This document shows, piece after piece, positions 56,423-64,000 of a stretch of DNA of 64,000 nt; position 1 is the stretch's first letter; each line of letters opens with the position of its first letter. The position numbers and the translations under genes are program-made. The notes beneath the pieces are model-generated. The model had not been told where the DNA came from. It made no database searches and worked only from the letters and a program-made list of their open reading frames with translations. The DNA comes from Halococcus saccharolyticus DSM 5350 (GTDB lineage Archaea; Halobacteriota; Halobacteria; Halobacteriales; Halococcaceae), in NCBI RefSeq assembly GCF_000336915.1, contig NZ_AOMD01000025.1:62001-126000 (forward strand). The letters run 5' to 3'.

Positions 56423-57427
56423 ATGATCCAGGATGCCCGAATCCTCCAGGACGAGTTCATCCCGAGCGAGGTCGGGCATCGCGACGAGGAGATGGACGCG
56501 CTGACTCACGCGCTCGCTCCGGTGACGCGGGACGAGCCCGCCGAAACCGCCCTGCTGTTTGGCCCCTCGGGGGCCGGCAAGACCTGCCTCTCCCGGTTTG
56601 CTGTCGATCGGCTGCGCGAGAGCGTGATCGATCTCACCCACCAGTACGTCAACTGCTGGCAGGACTACACCAGATTTCGTGCGCTGTATCGCCTCCTCGA
56701 AGCGATCGGGCCGACCTACGACGTTCACCGCCAGTCGACGCCGACCGACGAGCTCCTCGAACGCCTCGAAAGCTACGACGGTCCGCCGTTCGTGGTGATC
56801 CTCGACGAGGTCGACCAGCTCGAAGACGAGAGCGTGCTCTACGATCTCTACCGAATCCCGAGAATCACGATGGTGCTGATCGCCAACCGCGAACCCGAAC
56901 TGTTCGCGCGGCTCGACGAACGGCTCGTCTCGCGGCTCCACGGTGCGACCCGCATCCGATTCGAGAAGTACGCGATCGACGAACTCGTTTCGATTCTCGA
57001 AGACCGAGTTCGGTGGGGGCTCGACGAGGGCGCGATCGACCGCGACGGGCTCGCACGGATCGCCGACGCCGCCGCCGGTGACGCCCGTGTGGCGATCACC
57101 GTCCTCCGAAACGCCGCGCGGCGGGCCGAGCGCGACGGCACTGCAACGATCACGTCCACGATGGTCAAGGAAGCGATTCCGGCGGGCCGGACCGCGGTCC
57201 AGCGGAAACACGTCGATCAGCTCACACCCCACCAGCGCGTGCTCTACGAGATCGTCGACGACCACGGCTCGATCGCGCCGGGCGATCTCTACGAGGCGTA
57301 CGCCGCGCGCGTCGACGACCCCAAAACCGATCGGACGGTGCGCAACCACCTCTCGAAGCTCGCCCACTACAATCTCGTCGTCAAGGAAGGCGACGGCCGC
57401 GGGCGGACCTACCGGCTTCAGGACTGA
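56423..57427 (+). CDS. Orc1/Cdc6 family replication initiator
   Basis: A 334-residue AAA+ ATPase. Walker A is GPSGAGKT (residues 47-54), Walker B is VILDEVDQ, and an arginine finger region lies near RLVSRLHG. The last 90 residues form the winged helix with ELTPHQRVLYE-like (QLTPHQRVLYEIV) and ARVDDPKTDRTVRNHLSKL. The N-terminus is short, as in the accessory Orc paralogues of haloarchaea, so it may be an auxiliary rather than main initiator. No set of origin boxes is visible next to it. Confidence 0.88.
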   Translation: MIQDARILQDEFIPSEVGHRDEEMDALTHALAPVTRDEPAETALLFGPSGAGKTCLSRFAVDRLRESVIDLTHQYVNCWQDYTRFRALYRLLEAIGPTYDVHRQSTPTDELLERLESYDGPPFVVILDEVDQLEDESVLYDLYRIPRITMVLIANREPELFARLDERLVSRLHGATRIRFEKYAIDELVSILEDRVRWGLDEGAIDRDGLARIADAAAGDARVAITVLRNAARRAERDGTATITSTMVKEAIPAGRTAVQRKHVDQLTPHQRVLYEIVDDHGSIAPGDLYEAYAARVDDPKTDRTVRNHLSKLAHYNLVVKEGDGRGRTYRLQD

Positions 57428-57489
57428 TACTGGGCGTTCCGGAAGTCCGGCGCGCGGGTTCAGTATCGTTGGCCAGATAGTCCGACTGC

Positions 57490-57675
57490 ATGGACAGTCT
57501 CGAATCACTCAGCGCCCGCGCTCGCCGTGTAAGGTCGTTCGTTGCTGACGACGGCGACGCTGCACACGGCGAGAACGACGTTTCGCGGGTCTACCGGTAC
57601 CTCCGGCTCGTGAAGTTGACCCTCGTTATCGTCGCGACGGCGCTCACGATCGCCCGGATGCTCGGTTGGTTGTAG
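57490..57675 (+). CDS. small single-span membrane protein (61 aa)
   Basis: A 61-residue protein with a charged helical N-terminus and a C-terminal transmembrane segment LTLVIVATALTIARMLGWL. Tail-anchored topology. Not recognised. It lies between the Orc1/Cdc6 gene and another unknown gene on the same strand. Confidence 0.5.
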   Translation: MDSLESLSARARRVRSFVADDGDAAHGENDVSRVYRYLRLVKLTLVIVATALTIARMLGWL

Positions 57676-57751
57676 TCTCGTCTCAGTGTGGAAGTTCCGG
57701 CACTCCGTCCCGCTCGCTTACACCGGCTTGTCGGTTCCCTCCCGGTGGGGG

Positions 57752-58345
57752 ATGCAGATGATCGGCGCAACCACCTTCTGTCCGAAGACCGGTGCACAGC
57801 TCTCCGAACGACGCCACTACGACGAACACGGCCGTGCGCTCCGCGCACCCGTTGCGGACGGAATCGTCGCTGAGACGGAACTCGATGGCGAACTCACGGC
57901 GGGGTCGATACGGTCATCGCGACGCGCGCTGCTCGCGCACTTTCGCCGCAGTCATCAGTACCACGAAGCGGAAAACGCCGCCCTCTACCGGAAGGTCGCG
58001 CTCTGGCTGCGCCGGCTCAAGCAATCGGCGAGCGGACCGCGGGCACCCGACGCGATCGTCTGGCTCGCGTTGAGCGCACGAGTGCGCCACGCGGATCACG
58101 ACGCCGACTGGATGCTGGCTCACGTCGACGTTCGCTGTCCACGGTGTCACGGCCGGCTCAGCTACGAGCAGATCGGAGCAGGGACGATCTACGCAGCGTG
58201 TGGAACCGACTGCACCGACGACAGCGCGGACCGGTTGACCGAGATCGAAACGCTTGCCTGCGATCTCTACGCTCGGTCGTTCCCGTCGGTCGGCGGTCCG
58301 ACGTTTCCACAAAGCTGGCCACAGACAGCCGCTCCTCGGGATTGA
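57752..58345 (+). CDS. hypothetical protein with a zinc-ribbon-like region
   Basis: A 197-residue protein of unknown role. The N-terminus (MQMIGATTFCPKTGAQLSE) has CPKTG, and a later CPRCHGRLSYE plus AACGTDC give additional paired cysteines, so one or two zinc-binding sites are likely. The middle is helical and Arg/His-rich. The frame is open from 57686; ATG 57752 is the more natural start. It is convergent with the CARF-like regulator gene. Confidence 0.6.
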   Translation: MQMIGATTFCPKTGAQLSERRHYDEHGRALRAPVADGIVAETELDGELTAGSIRSSRRALLAHFRRSHQYHEAENAALYRKVALWLRRLKQSASGPRAPDAIVWLALSARVRHADHDADWMLAHVDVRCPRCHGRLSYEQIGAGTIYAACGTDCTDDSADRLTEIETLACDLYARSFPSVGGPTFPQSWPQTAAPRD

Positions 58346-58453
58346 ACGGCAGCAATCGTGTGCTGGCCAGCGTCAGCCGTTCGGTGGTCCGCCTTCCGTT
58401 CGCACCTCGCCGTCTCGCGGGTCGTACCTCCCCGATCGACCGTTCGGAAATCC

Positions 58454-59353
58454 TCACTCCGTTCGGATTTCCCCGTTCGCGTGAGCACGAACCCACAACT
58501 CACCGATCCGCGAGAGCCGCGTCCGGTGGGACTTGCCGTGAGCGTCCTGTTCGATGTACCCCTTTCCGCCGGGGCCGAGCCGATCGACGTTGTAGATCAC
58601 CTTCGAGCGGAAGCTGTCGGTGTACTCCTCGGAGAGTTCTCGTGCAAGGGCTTGGGCGAGTTCGGAGACACTCTCGAAGGGGCCGTCCTCGCCGAGTTTG
58701 AACAGGATCAGCTCCTCGAACGGTTTGACGTTCGAGAACGAAGCCACCGGAAGTTCGATGATGTGACTGCCGTCGACCGACTTCGCGCCGATGGTGGTGC
58801 CGCGCTCGTCGAACTCCGCGAGCAGGTCGCGCGCGCTCTGGAGGCGTTCGTCGACGCGCTCGTCGTCGATCTCGCCGGCGAGATCTGCGAGCAGGTCGAT
58901 CTGCCGATGAAGTTCCTCGGCGAGTTCGGTTTCGAGGTACTTCTCGGGGATGGTGTAGTAGGTGTGAATCTGCCCGCGGTCCTCGCTGCGCTCGACGCCG
59001 ATCGAGTGGGCGGCGGTAGCGAAGGCAAAGCTCACCGTTCGCGGCATCGCGCTGATGTTGGCCCAGACCTCCCGATCCGCGTCGAGCTCGGTGTTGATCA
59101 TCTCGTAGGCCTGCTCGAACGCCGCGTCGTAGTCGTACACGTCGTCGACCACGAACCGCTCGGTCTCCGCGCCGAGCAGGTTCCGGAAGTCCTGTTCTAA
59201 TTTTGCCGCGAGATTCCGGGAGTACTCGACGTTCGCAGCGCTGCCGACCGCGCCTTCGAGGAGGATCACGTGATCGACATCGAGTTTATCGCGCACCAGC
59301 GGCGCGATGAGCCGGTCGTAGTCGAACCCGACCGGCACGATGTGTGTCTGCAT
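58454..59353 (-). CDS. HFX_2341-type regulator: CARF-like domain plus winged helix
   Basis: A 299-residue protein. The N-terminal half is a Rossmann-like sensor with THIVPVGFDYDRLIAPL, VDHVILLEG and a turn NISAMPRTVSFAFATAA at residues 99-115, which lines up with the N-[IL]-[ST]-G-G-T motif of CARF domains that bind cyclic oligonucleotides or related ligands. The C-terminal third is a winged helix (KPFEELILFKLGEDG, RLSRIGELW). It matches the haloarchaeal HFX_2341 regulator family (DUF6293) from memory. No CRISPR genes are nearby. Confidence 0.75.
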   Translation of the reverse strand: MQTHIVPVGFDYDRLIAPLVRDKLDVDHVILLEGAVGSAANVEYSRNLAAKLEQDFRNLLGAETERFVVDDVYDYDAAFEQAYEMINTELDADREVWANISAMPRTVSFAFATAAHSIGVERSEDRGQIHTYYTIPEKYLETELAEELHRQIDLLADLAGEIDDERVDERLQSARDLLAEFDERGTTIGAKSVDGSHIIELPVASFSNVKPFEELILFKLGEDGPFESVSELAQALARELSEEYTDSFRSKVIYNVDRLGPGGKGYIEQDAHGKSHRTRLSRIGELWVRAHANGEIRTE

Positions 59354-59416
59354 ACGCCTCCTATCGGCGAACGACGAATAAGCGTTGTCGAGCGGACCGA
59401 CCAGCCACGTCCTGCG

Positions 59417-59758
59417 TCAGTACACTCGTGTGCCGTTTTCGACCTCGGATTCGGGCTGAAGGTGGACGACGCCGTCGGCTGCGTCGACGCCAGTCACGAG
59501 ACACTGACTCTCGTAGCCTGCGATCGAGACGGTGCCGAGGTTGACGACCGCGATCACCTGGCGACCGAGGAGTTCCTCGCGGTCGTAGCGCGTCAGCCCG
59601 GCCGCCGACTGGAGGCGTTCGCCGCCGAAGTCGACGTCGAGTTTGTAAACATCCTTTCGCGCCTCGGGGAACTCCTCGACGGCGACGATCTCGCCGACGC
59701 GCATCTCCACGTCGTCGAGGAACGCTTCAGGGTCGATGTCGGGTTCGTCGATGCCCAT
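59417..59758 (-). CDS. tRNA-binding domain protein (CsaA/MetG C-terminus type)
   Basis: A 113-residue OB-fold protein of the tRNA_bind family. The segments EMRVGEIVAVEEFPEARK, YKLDVDFG and GRQVIAVVNLG are the conserved strands. Free-standing members include CsaA, which acts as a secretion chaperone in Bacillus and binds tRNA. It is 58 nt downstream of the CARF-like regulator gene on the same strand and follows repeat copy 4 in the direction of transcription. Confidence 0.85.
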   Translation of the reverse strand: MGIDEPDIDPEAFLDDVEMRVGEIVAVEEFPEARKDVYKLDVDFGGERLQSAAGLTRYDREELLGRQVIAVVNLGTVSIAGYESQCLVTGVDAADGVVHLQPESEVENGTRVY

Positions 59759-59879
59759 GAATCTCGTGTGTCGTCGGGTGTCATGACTGCACCGGAACCC
59801 GCGCGGCGGTCGGTGCGGTCGGTGGCCGCGGTGCGGTAGCGATGGCGGGGGCGGTGCAGCGGCGGTGGCGGGAGCGGTG

Positions 59880-60115
59880 CGACGGCGGTGCGGACCTCGG
59901 TGGATGAAGGGCGAGCGACCGAAGGGAGTGAGGGCTTCGGCGGTGCTGTGCGGTTGCGGAGGCGGAAAACGCTAGCAGTTCTACCGCGAGCGAGGCCGCA
60001 GGCCGAGTGAGCGGGCCGAGGAACCCCCGAGCGACGCGAGGGGGTGACGAGGCTTTTGATCCACATTTTGCCAGCGAGGGAGCGCGTAGCGCGACTGAGC
60101 GCAGCAAAAGGTGGG
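59880..60115 (+). repeat. hairpin-rich intergenic repeat, copy 4
   Basis: Fourth copy. It has GGTGGATGAAGGGCGAG, GAGGGCTTCGGCGGTG, a GGCC-GCA-GGCC hairpin and GAGTGAGCGGG, then an extra hairpin made of CCCCC and GGGGG arms, a diverged TTTTGATCCACATTTTGCCAGCGAG box and GCGC-TAGC-type pairs. A GCGGTG-rich tail precedes it from about 59790. It lacks the two outer hairpins of copies 1 and 2 and the CACCCGAC end of copies 2 and 3. It lies between the Idi-like and CsaA-like genes, both on the minus strand, and accounts for most of the 359-nt gap. Confidence 0.75.
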
Positions 60116-60117
60116 CG

Positions 60118-60690
60118 TTAGAAATCGCGCCGCATCGCGATCTCGAACCAGGGACAGAGTCGGAGCTGTCGGTACCACCGTGGATTCTCGTGGAGATGCT
60201 CGTAGGGTGCCCACAGCAGGCCGGCGACCTCGCTCTCGTCGGGATCGAGGTCGGTGTCCGAGAGGGTGGCCTTCAGCACGGTGCAGACCTCGTGCTCGAC
60301 GCCTTCGTCGTAGTAGTAGCGTTTGTACTCGAAGCGGTCGGTCACCCGGACCTCCTCGTACTGGTCGGCGGTGATGCCGAGTTCGTCGACCAGGCGCTCG
60401 CGGGTAGCCTCGACCTGGGTCTGTCCCTCGACAGGGTGGGAGGCAACGGTGCCGTCCCAGAAGGTGTCCCAGAGGCGCTTTTCCGGGCTACGTTGGGCGA
60501 GCAGGATGCGGCCGTCCTGATCGAAGACCAACACCGTGAACGCGCGGTGGCGAGTCCCGTCGCCGGTGTGGGCGTCGAGGCGGTTGACCGTTCCCGTCGA
60601 CTCGTCGTCGGCGTCGACCGCGATCACGTCCTGGCCGGCGTTCGGGTGGGCCGTCCCGGCGTCCGCACTGGGTGAGTCGGGCGTGCTCAT
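60118..60690 (-). CDS. idi: isopentenyl-diphosphate isomerase-like Nudix protein
   Basis: A 190-residue protein of the type I Idi/Nudix family. Idi makes dimethylallyl diphosphate from isopentenyl diphosphate for archaeal lipids. HRAFTVLVFDQDGRILLAQRS is typical (given here as HRAFTVLVF and ILLAQRS), with His85 in SHP and Glu134 in HEVC, which match catalytic residues of E. coli Idi. The catalytic Cys67 position of E. coli is Ala83 here (TVASHP against SVCGHP). The protein may work differently or be a Nudix hydrolase of another substrate. Confidence 0.78.
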   Translation of the reverse strand: MSTPDSPSADAGTAHPNAGQDVIAVDADDESTGTVNRLDAHTGDGTRHRAFTVLVFDQDGRILLAQRSPEKRLWDTFWDGTVASHPVEGQTQVEATRERLVDELGITADQYEEVRVTDRFEYKRYYYDEGVEHEVCTVLKATLSDTDLDPDESEVAGLLWAPYEHLHENPRWYRQLRLCPWFEIAMRRDF

Positions 60691-60792
60691 GGATGGGTCT
60701 CGCGGAGGGGCCTCAAAGCGGCTTCGACTCCCGGCAGAGTGGATCGTCGCTGGGGCTGTGCGGCCGCCGATCCGAACGCAGATGGACGAGAA

Positions 60793-61776
60793 TCAGTCCA
60801 GCGGTTCCGGGTCGATCTCGTAGCCTTCGCCGACCCGGATCGAGAGCGCCTCGCGCGCCGTCTCGACGTCGAGGTCGCGCGCCGAGAGCATCTCGCCGTC
60901 GAGGCTGAACGTCCCCGGCTCGCCGTCCCGGACCGACACCGAGAGCGAAGTGGTGTCGAGCCGGGTGATGTTCGACGTGTCGGTCCCTAGCAGCCGCCGG
61001 ATGGCGGCCTCGCCGACGAGTTCCCCGGTCGGCCGGTTTTCGATGATGGTGACCTCGAACCGGCCATCCTCCATGTCGGCCTGGGTGTGACCCTCGACGG
61101 GGAACCGACGGCCGTTCCCGATGAGAACGAACGCCGCCTCGCCGCGCCACGACTCCTCGTCCGCGGCGGTCTCGACATCGAGCGTGAGTCCCTCGAACGA
61201 CGCGGCGGTTTGGACGGTGTTCATCACGTACGCGAGCACGCCGAAGCTGTCTTTCATGTCGGCGGTGGTCTCGGAGCTCGCGTCGGCGGTCAGCCCCGCG
61301 ATCGCGGAGTTGACGAACGGTCGGCCGTTCGCGATCCCGAGATCGATCGCCCGGGTGTCACCGGTTTCGAGCACCGCGAAGGCTTCTTCGACGTCGTCGA
61401 CACCGACGTTGCCGGCGAAGTTGTTGCCGGTTCCCGTCGGGACGACCCCGACGGTCGTCGAATCGAGTGCGTCGGCGTCGTAGAGGCCTCGGACCACCTC
61501 GTGGATCGTCCCGTCGCCCCCGGCGGCCGCGACGAGGTCGGCGTCGGCCGCTTCGCGGGCGAAATCGATGGCGTCGCCGGCCTCGTTGGTCTCGCGAACG
61601 GTGAAGTCGTGATCGGCGGCGAGTTCGTGGATCCGCTCGGTGTGATCGGCGCTCCCGCTCACCGGGTTCAAGACGAGAACCCGCGACGCCTCGATCCCGA
61701 CGTCGGTGGCGTGGCCGCCGTCGGCGCGGATGGATCGCCGGCGGGTCGGGGTCGTGAGTGCCGATCGTTCGGTCAT
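60793..61776 (-). CDS. diacylglycerol kinase-family lipid kinase
   Basis: A 327-residue lipid kinase of the DAGK/YegS family. The motif AAGGDGTIHEV is the ATP-binding glycine loop, preceded by VLVLNPVSGSAD; GVVPTGTGNNFA is a second conserved segment. The C-terminal beta-sandwich domain is complete with SLDGEMLSA. It phosphorylates a lipid substrate such as diacylglycerol or an archaeal analogue. The start is the Met at 61776 after a divergent gap; the upstream frame overlaps the PHP gene region. Confidence 0.87.
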   Translation of the reverse strand: MTERSALTTPTRRRSIRADGGHATDVGIEASRVLVLNPVSGSADHTERIHELAADHDFTVRETNEAGDAIDFAREAADADLVAAAGGDGTIHEVVRGLYDADALDSTTVGVVPTGTGNNFAGNVGVDDVEEAFAVLETGDTRAIDLGIANGRPFVNSAIAGLTADASSETTADMKDSFGVLAYVMNTVQTAASFEGLTLDVETAADEESWRGEAAFVLIGNGRRFPVEGHTQADMEDGRFEVTIIENRPTGELVGEAAIRRLLGTDTSNITRLDTTSLSVSVRDGEPGTFSLDGEMLSARDLDVETAREALSIRVGEGYEIDPEPLD

Positions 61777-61829
61777 GGGCCACCGATTGCGGACGGAACA
61801 GCAAAGGGCTGCCGGCTCCACCGTCGGCT

Positions 61830-62537
61830 GTGTACCGGATCGACCTCCACGCACACACGCGATTCTTCCACGGTCATCGGCGGCTCGGCGACGCCTACGA
61901 CCCGCTCGGGGTCCGGTTGCTCGCCGGGACCGCGCGCCTCCGCGGGCTCGACGGGGTCGCCACCACCAACCACGACTACTACCGCTCGTTCGACGACGAA
62001 CTCGCCGGCGTCGCGATCATCCCCGGAATCGAGGTCTCGACGACGAAGGGCCACGTGCTCGTGGTCGGCCCCGATCCACCGTCAGAGACGGTCCGTGGAG
62101 AGCTCACACCCACAGAAGTCGTCGAGATCGCGCACGAGCGGGACTGTGCCGCGATCATCGCTCATCCTTATCGGAACTCGACAGTCAGAGAGGTCGATGC
62201 GTCGTTCGATGCCATCGAAGTCAACGGCAAACATCCCCGGACGCGGGCGTGGGTCGAACGCCTCGCCGACCGCCACGGCCTCCCGATGACCGGCGGCAGC
62301 GACGTCCATTACCCGCCGGAAGTGGGCCGGGCGTACACCGCGGTCGACGTCACCGAACCGACCCCCGAGAACGTGGTCGCAGCCATCAAGGACGGACGGG
62401 TCGAGCCACGAGTCGACGACTGGCTGCCCTACCAGATCATCGGCCGACTCTACCGGTACATCCACGAGGACAGCGACCAGTTCGACCGACCGGAATGGGC
62501 GACGCCCGGTGTCGGCGCACCACCGGAGGACGACTGA
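61830..62537 (+). CDS. PHP-domain metallophosphoesterase
   Basis: A 235-residue PHP-domain protein. The metal-binding motif DLHAHT is at residues 5-10, and further His/Asp ligands occur in TTNHDYY, IAHPYR and GGSDVHY. A protein of this type hydrolyses a phosphoester; the substrate is unknown. The GTG at 61830 puts the motif near the N-terminus as in homologues; the longer frame begins in the divergent promoter region. The next gene starts 60 nt downstream. Confidence 0.85.
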   Translation: MYRIDLHAHTRFFHGHRRLGDAYDPLGVRLLAGTARLRGLDGVATTNHDYYRSFDDELAGVAIIPGIEVSTTKGHVLVVGPDPPSETVRGELTPTEVVEIAHERDCAAIIAHPYRNSTVREVDASFDAIEVNGKHPRTRAWVERLADRHGLPMTGGSDVHYPPEVGRAYTAVDVTEPTPENVVAAIKDGRVEPRVDDWLPYQIIGRLYRYIHEDSDQFDRPEWATPGVGAPPEDD

Positions 62538-62596
62538 CGGCGGTCGTTCGGGATCGAAACACAATCTCTTTGACGAGTTCCAGTGACAGATCGGCC

Positions 62597-63301
62597 ATGC
62601 CGATGTACGCACGGGACGAACCGACCGAGTGCCGCCCCATCGGTCGGTGGGAGAATGGCGTCGGCTGGCTGGCGCATCCCCATGAGAACGGGCAGCGAGC
62701 AAGTCACGCGATCCGCGGCGACGACGGCGTGTGGATCATCGATCCGCTCGACGCGCCGGGCGTTGACGACCTACTCGAAGCAGTCGGCGAGATCGCTGGC
62801 GTGGCGGTTCTCTCCGATTATCATGCCCGGGGTGCAAGCGCCATCGCCGAGCGTCACGGCGTGTCGGTGCACGTGCCACGGTGGCTGGACCGGGCCGCGG
62901 CGCGGATCGATGCACCGGTCGAGCGGTTCGCGTGGTCGCTCGGCGATAGCGGATTCGTGGTCCAGCGGTACGCACCGTTTCCCGGCTGGAACGAGGCCAT
63001 CGCGTACCGCGAGTCGGATCGGACGCTCTACGTGCCGGAGGCGCTCGGGACCGCGCCACTGTTTACCGTCGGTGCGGAGTGGCTCGGAATCTACCTGCTG
63101 TGTCGAGCGCTCCCACCGCGGAATCTGCTCGTTGACCTCGAACCCGAACGAGTCCTCGTCGGCCACGGTGAGGGAATTTTCGACGATGCCGCGGCAGCGC
63201 TGTCGGACGCACTCGACGGTGCGCGCCGGCGGTTTCCACACGCCGTGGTGACCAACGGGAGAGCACAGCTCCGCGCTGGTATCGAGGCGCTTGGGGACTG
63301 A
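62597..63301 (+). CDS. degenerate MBL-fold-like hypothetical protein
   Basis: A 234-residue protein with a strand order like metallo-beta-lactamase-fold proteins (GVWIIDPL, VAVLSDYHARGASAIAE, LYVPEALG, RVLVGHGEGIF). The HxHxDH metal motif is replaced by SDYHARGA, so at most a few ligands remain and catalysis is doubtful. Function unknown. ATG 62597 is the clear start; a second Met follows two codons later. Confidence 0.65.
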   Translation: MPMYARDEPTECRPIGRWENGVGWLAHPHENGQRASHAIRGDDGVWIIDPLDAPGVDDLLEAVGEIAGVAVLSDYHARGASAIAERHGVSVHVPRWLDRAAARIDAPVERFAWSLGDSGFVVQRYAPFPGWNEAIAYRESDRTLYVPEALGTAPLFTVGAEWLGIYLLCRALPPRNLLVDLEPERVLVGHGEGIFDDAAAALSDALDGARRRFPHAVVTNGRAQLRAGIEALGD

Positions 63302-63312
63302 CGACGACTACC

Positions 63313-63726
63313 CTACCCGCGGCGTTCGTCGAGGATCAGCCGGGTCTTGGTACTCACGACGTCATCGAGTTCGCGAGCCTGGGTGATCAGCGCGTTTACC
63401 GCGGTCGTATCGGCTGCATCGACGACGAGCACCACGTCCTCCTCGCCCGAGACCTGCCAGACGAAGTCAACCTCGGGCCACTCGGTCATCCGCTTCGAGA
63501 CCGCCGAGGTGTCGACGTCGACCGCGACGCCGACTTCGATCATCGCTTTGATATTACCGGTTCGGGTGGTCACAGTGAACCGTTCGATGGTTCCGTCGTC
63601 GACGAGTTGCTCGACGCGGTTTCTGACCGTTCCCTCCGAAGTCCCCACCTGCTCGGCGATTTCGGTGTAGGGAGTTCGGGAGTCCCGCCGGAGGACGTTC
63701 AGGATGCGGCGATCGAGGTCGTCCAT
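63313..63726 (-). CDS. lrp: Lrp/AsnC family transcriptional regulator
   Basis: A 137-residue regulator. An N-terminal helix-turn-helix (DDLDRRILNVLRRDSRT, then EIAEQVGTSEGTVRNRV) is followed by the ligand-binding RAM domain with VWQVSGEEDVVLVVD. Such proteins form dimers and octamers and bind amino acids or metabolites. It is divergent from carA with a 98-nt spacer that contains a palindrome, so it may control itself and the carbamoyl-phosphate synthase genes. The start ATG at 63726 matches the family beginning MDDLDRRIL. Confidence 0.92.
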   Translation of the reverse strand: MDDLDRRILNVLRRDSRTPYTEIAEQVGTSEGTVRNRVEQLVDDGTIERFTVTTRTGNIKAMIEVGVAVDVDTSAVSKRMTEWPEVDFVWQVSGEEDVVLVVDAADTTAVNALITQARELDDVVSTKTRLILDERRG

Positions 63727-63758
63727 TCGCGATCGTACCCGTCGCCGGCACTTCACGA

Positions 63759-63773
63759 TTACGAATATCGTAA
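63759..63773. promoter_or_regulatory. palindromic operator TTACGA-N3-TCGTAA between lrp and carA
   Basis: TTACGAATATCGTAA is a perfect inverted repeat with a 3-nt centre. It lies 33-47 nt upstream of the lrp start and 52-66 nt upstream of the carA start. The half ATATCGTAA recurs at 63817-63825, running into the carA ATG. It probably binds the Lrp protein; the A/T-rich ends may also serve as the lrp promoter element. Confidence 0.6.
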
Positions 63774-63816
63774 CCTTGTTTCGAACACAACGGTTATTAC
63801 GGGTGAGTTCGTGCGC

Positions 63817-63825
63817 ATATCGTAA
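63817..63825. promoter_or_regulatory. second half-site ATATCGTAA overlapping the carA start codon
   Basis: ATATCGTAA at 63817-63825 repeats positions 63765-63773 exactly, 52 nt away, about five helical turns. Its last A is the first base of the carA ATG. Binding here would block the start of transcription or translation. Confidence 0.45.
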
Positions 63826-64000
63826 TGACGGATGCCTACGTGGCGATCGAGGGCGGCCACGTCCTGACTGGGCGTGCGCGCGCACCGGGCACGGCCCGTG
63901 GTGAACTGGTTTTCACGACCGCCTACACCGGCTACGAGGAGAGTCTCACCGATCCATCCTACGCCGAACAGGTGCTCACCTTCTCGTACCCGTTGATCGG
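63825..64000 (+). CDS. carA: carbamoyl-phosphate synthase small subunit (3' end outside window)
   Basis: The first 58 codons of CarA, the glutaminase subunit that provides ammonia for carbamoyl phosphate in pyrimidine and arginine synthesis. The segments [36 protein letters not shown] and LTFSYPLIG are the conserved N-terminal region; the family motif is usually VFNTGMTGYQE-like. The remainder, including the glutaminase domain, lies beyond 64000. It is divergent from lrp. Confidence 0.93.
   Translation, partial: MTDAYVAIEGGHVLTGRARAPGTARGELVFTTAYTGYEESLTDPSYAEQVLTFSYPLI

Overview
The window is a gene-dense stretch of a haloarchaeal (class Halobacteria) chromosome. The evidence is high G+C, acidic proteins rich in Asp and Glu, leaderless-type promoters with A/T boxes about 25 nt before start codons, a BHB-type tRNA intron, a PGF-CTERM surface protein, twin-arginine lipoproteins, an Orc1/Cdc6 protein, a UbaA-like E1 enzyme, a 2Fe-2S ferredoxin and split GMP synthetase. 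The genus cannot be fixed from the sequence alone. There are no rRNAs, CRISPR arrays or intact insertion sequences.

Layout. 1-10.7 kb: a UbiB-type kinase (cut by the window edge), tRNA-Gly(CCC), an HD hydrolase, TatA, tRNA-Arg(CCT) with a degenerate second copy of its 3' end, an MFS carrier, an ABC-2 exporter pair, a YihY/BrkB membrane protein, an intron-containing tRNA-Gly(TCC), a methyltransferase and a phosphohexomutase. 11-19.1 kb: a nucleoside uptake and salvage locus (BMP-type lipoprotein, double ATPase, two permeases, then cytidine deaminase and uridine phosphorylase), interrupted by an MFS gene and a truncated LysE gene on the other strand. 19.2-29.8 kb: a J-domain/ferredoxin fusion, a PGF-CTERM surface protein, UbaA, a BtuF-like protein, aconitase, a DCD/dUTPase-family protein and PspA. 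29.9-42.6 kb: pyrG and guaAB, then small-molecule enzymes including kynureninase next to an HSL-type hydrolase, an oxidoreductase divergent from an HpaI-type aldolase, and MoaB. 42.9-46.2 kb: a compositionally distinct cluster of a small membrane protein, a disordered acidic protein and a beta-helix protein without a signal peptide. 46.4-57.4 kb: PrpD-like and ComA-like enzymes, acyl-CoA and aldehyde dehydrogenases, PdxS, a cysteine synthase/cystathionine enzyme pair and an Orc1/Cdc6 protein. 57.5-64 kb: a CARF-like regulator, a CsaA-like tRNA-binding protein, an Idi-like Nudix protein, a lipid kinase, a PHP protein, and a divergent lrp/carA pair that shares a palindromic operator.

The most unusual signal is a family of four dispersed, non-coding, hairpin-rich repeats (about 3.1-3.4, 24.2-24.5, 51.9-52.2 and 59.9-60.1 kb). 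Each sits in an intergenic gap between two co-oriented genes and has the same orientation relative to them. Conserved boxes are separated by hairpins whose stems and loops differ between copies. Two copies are identical over 81 nt except for a 3-nt hairpin loop that is exactly inverted.
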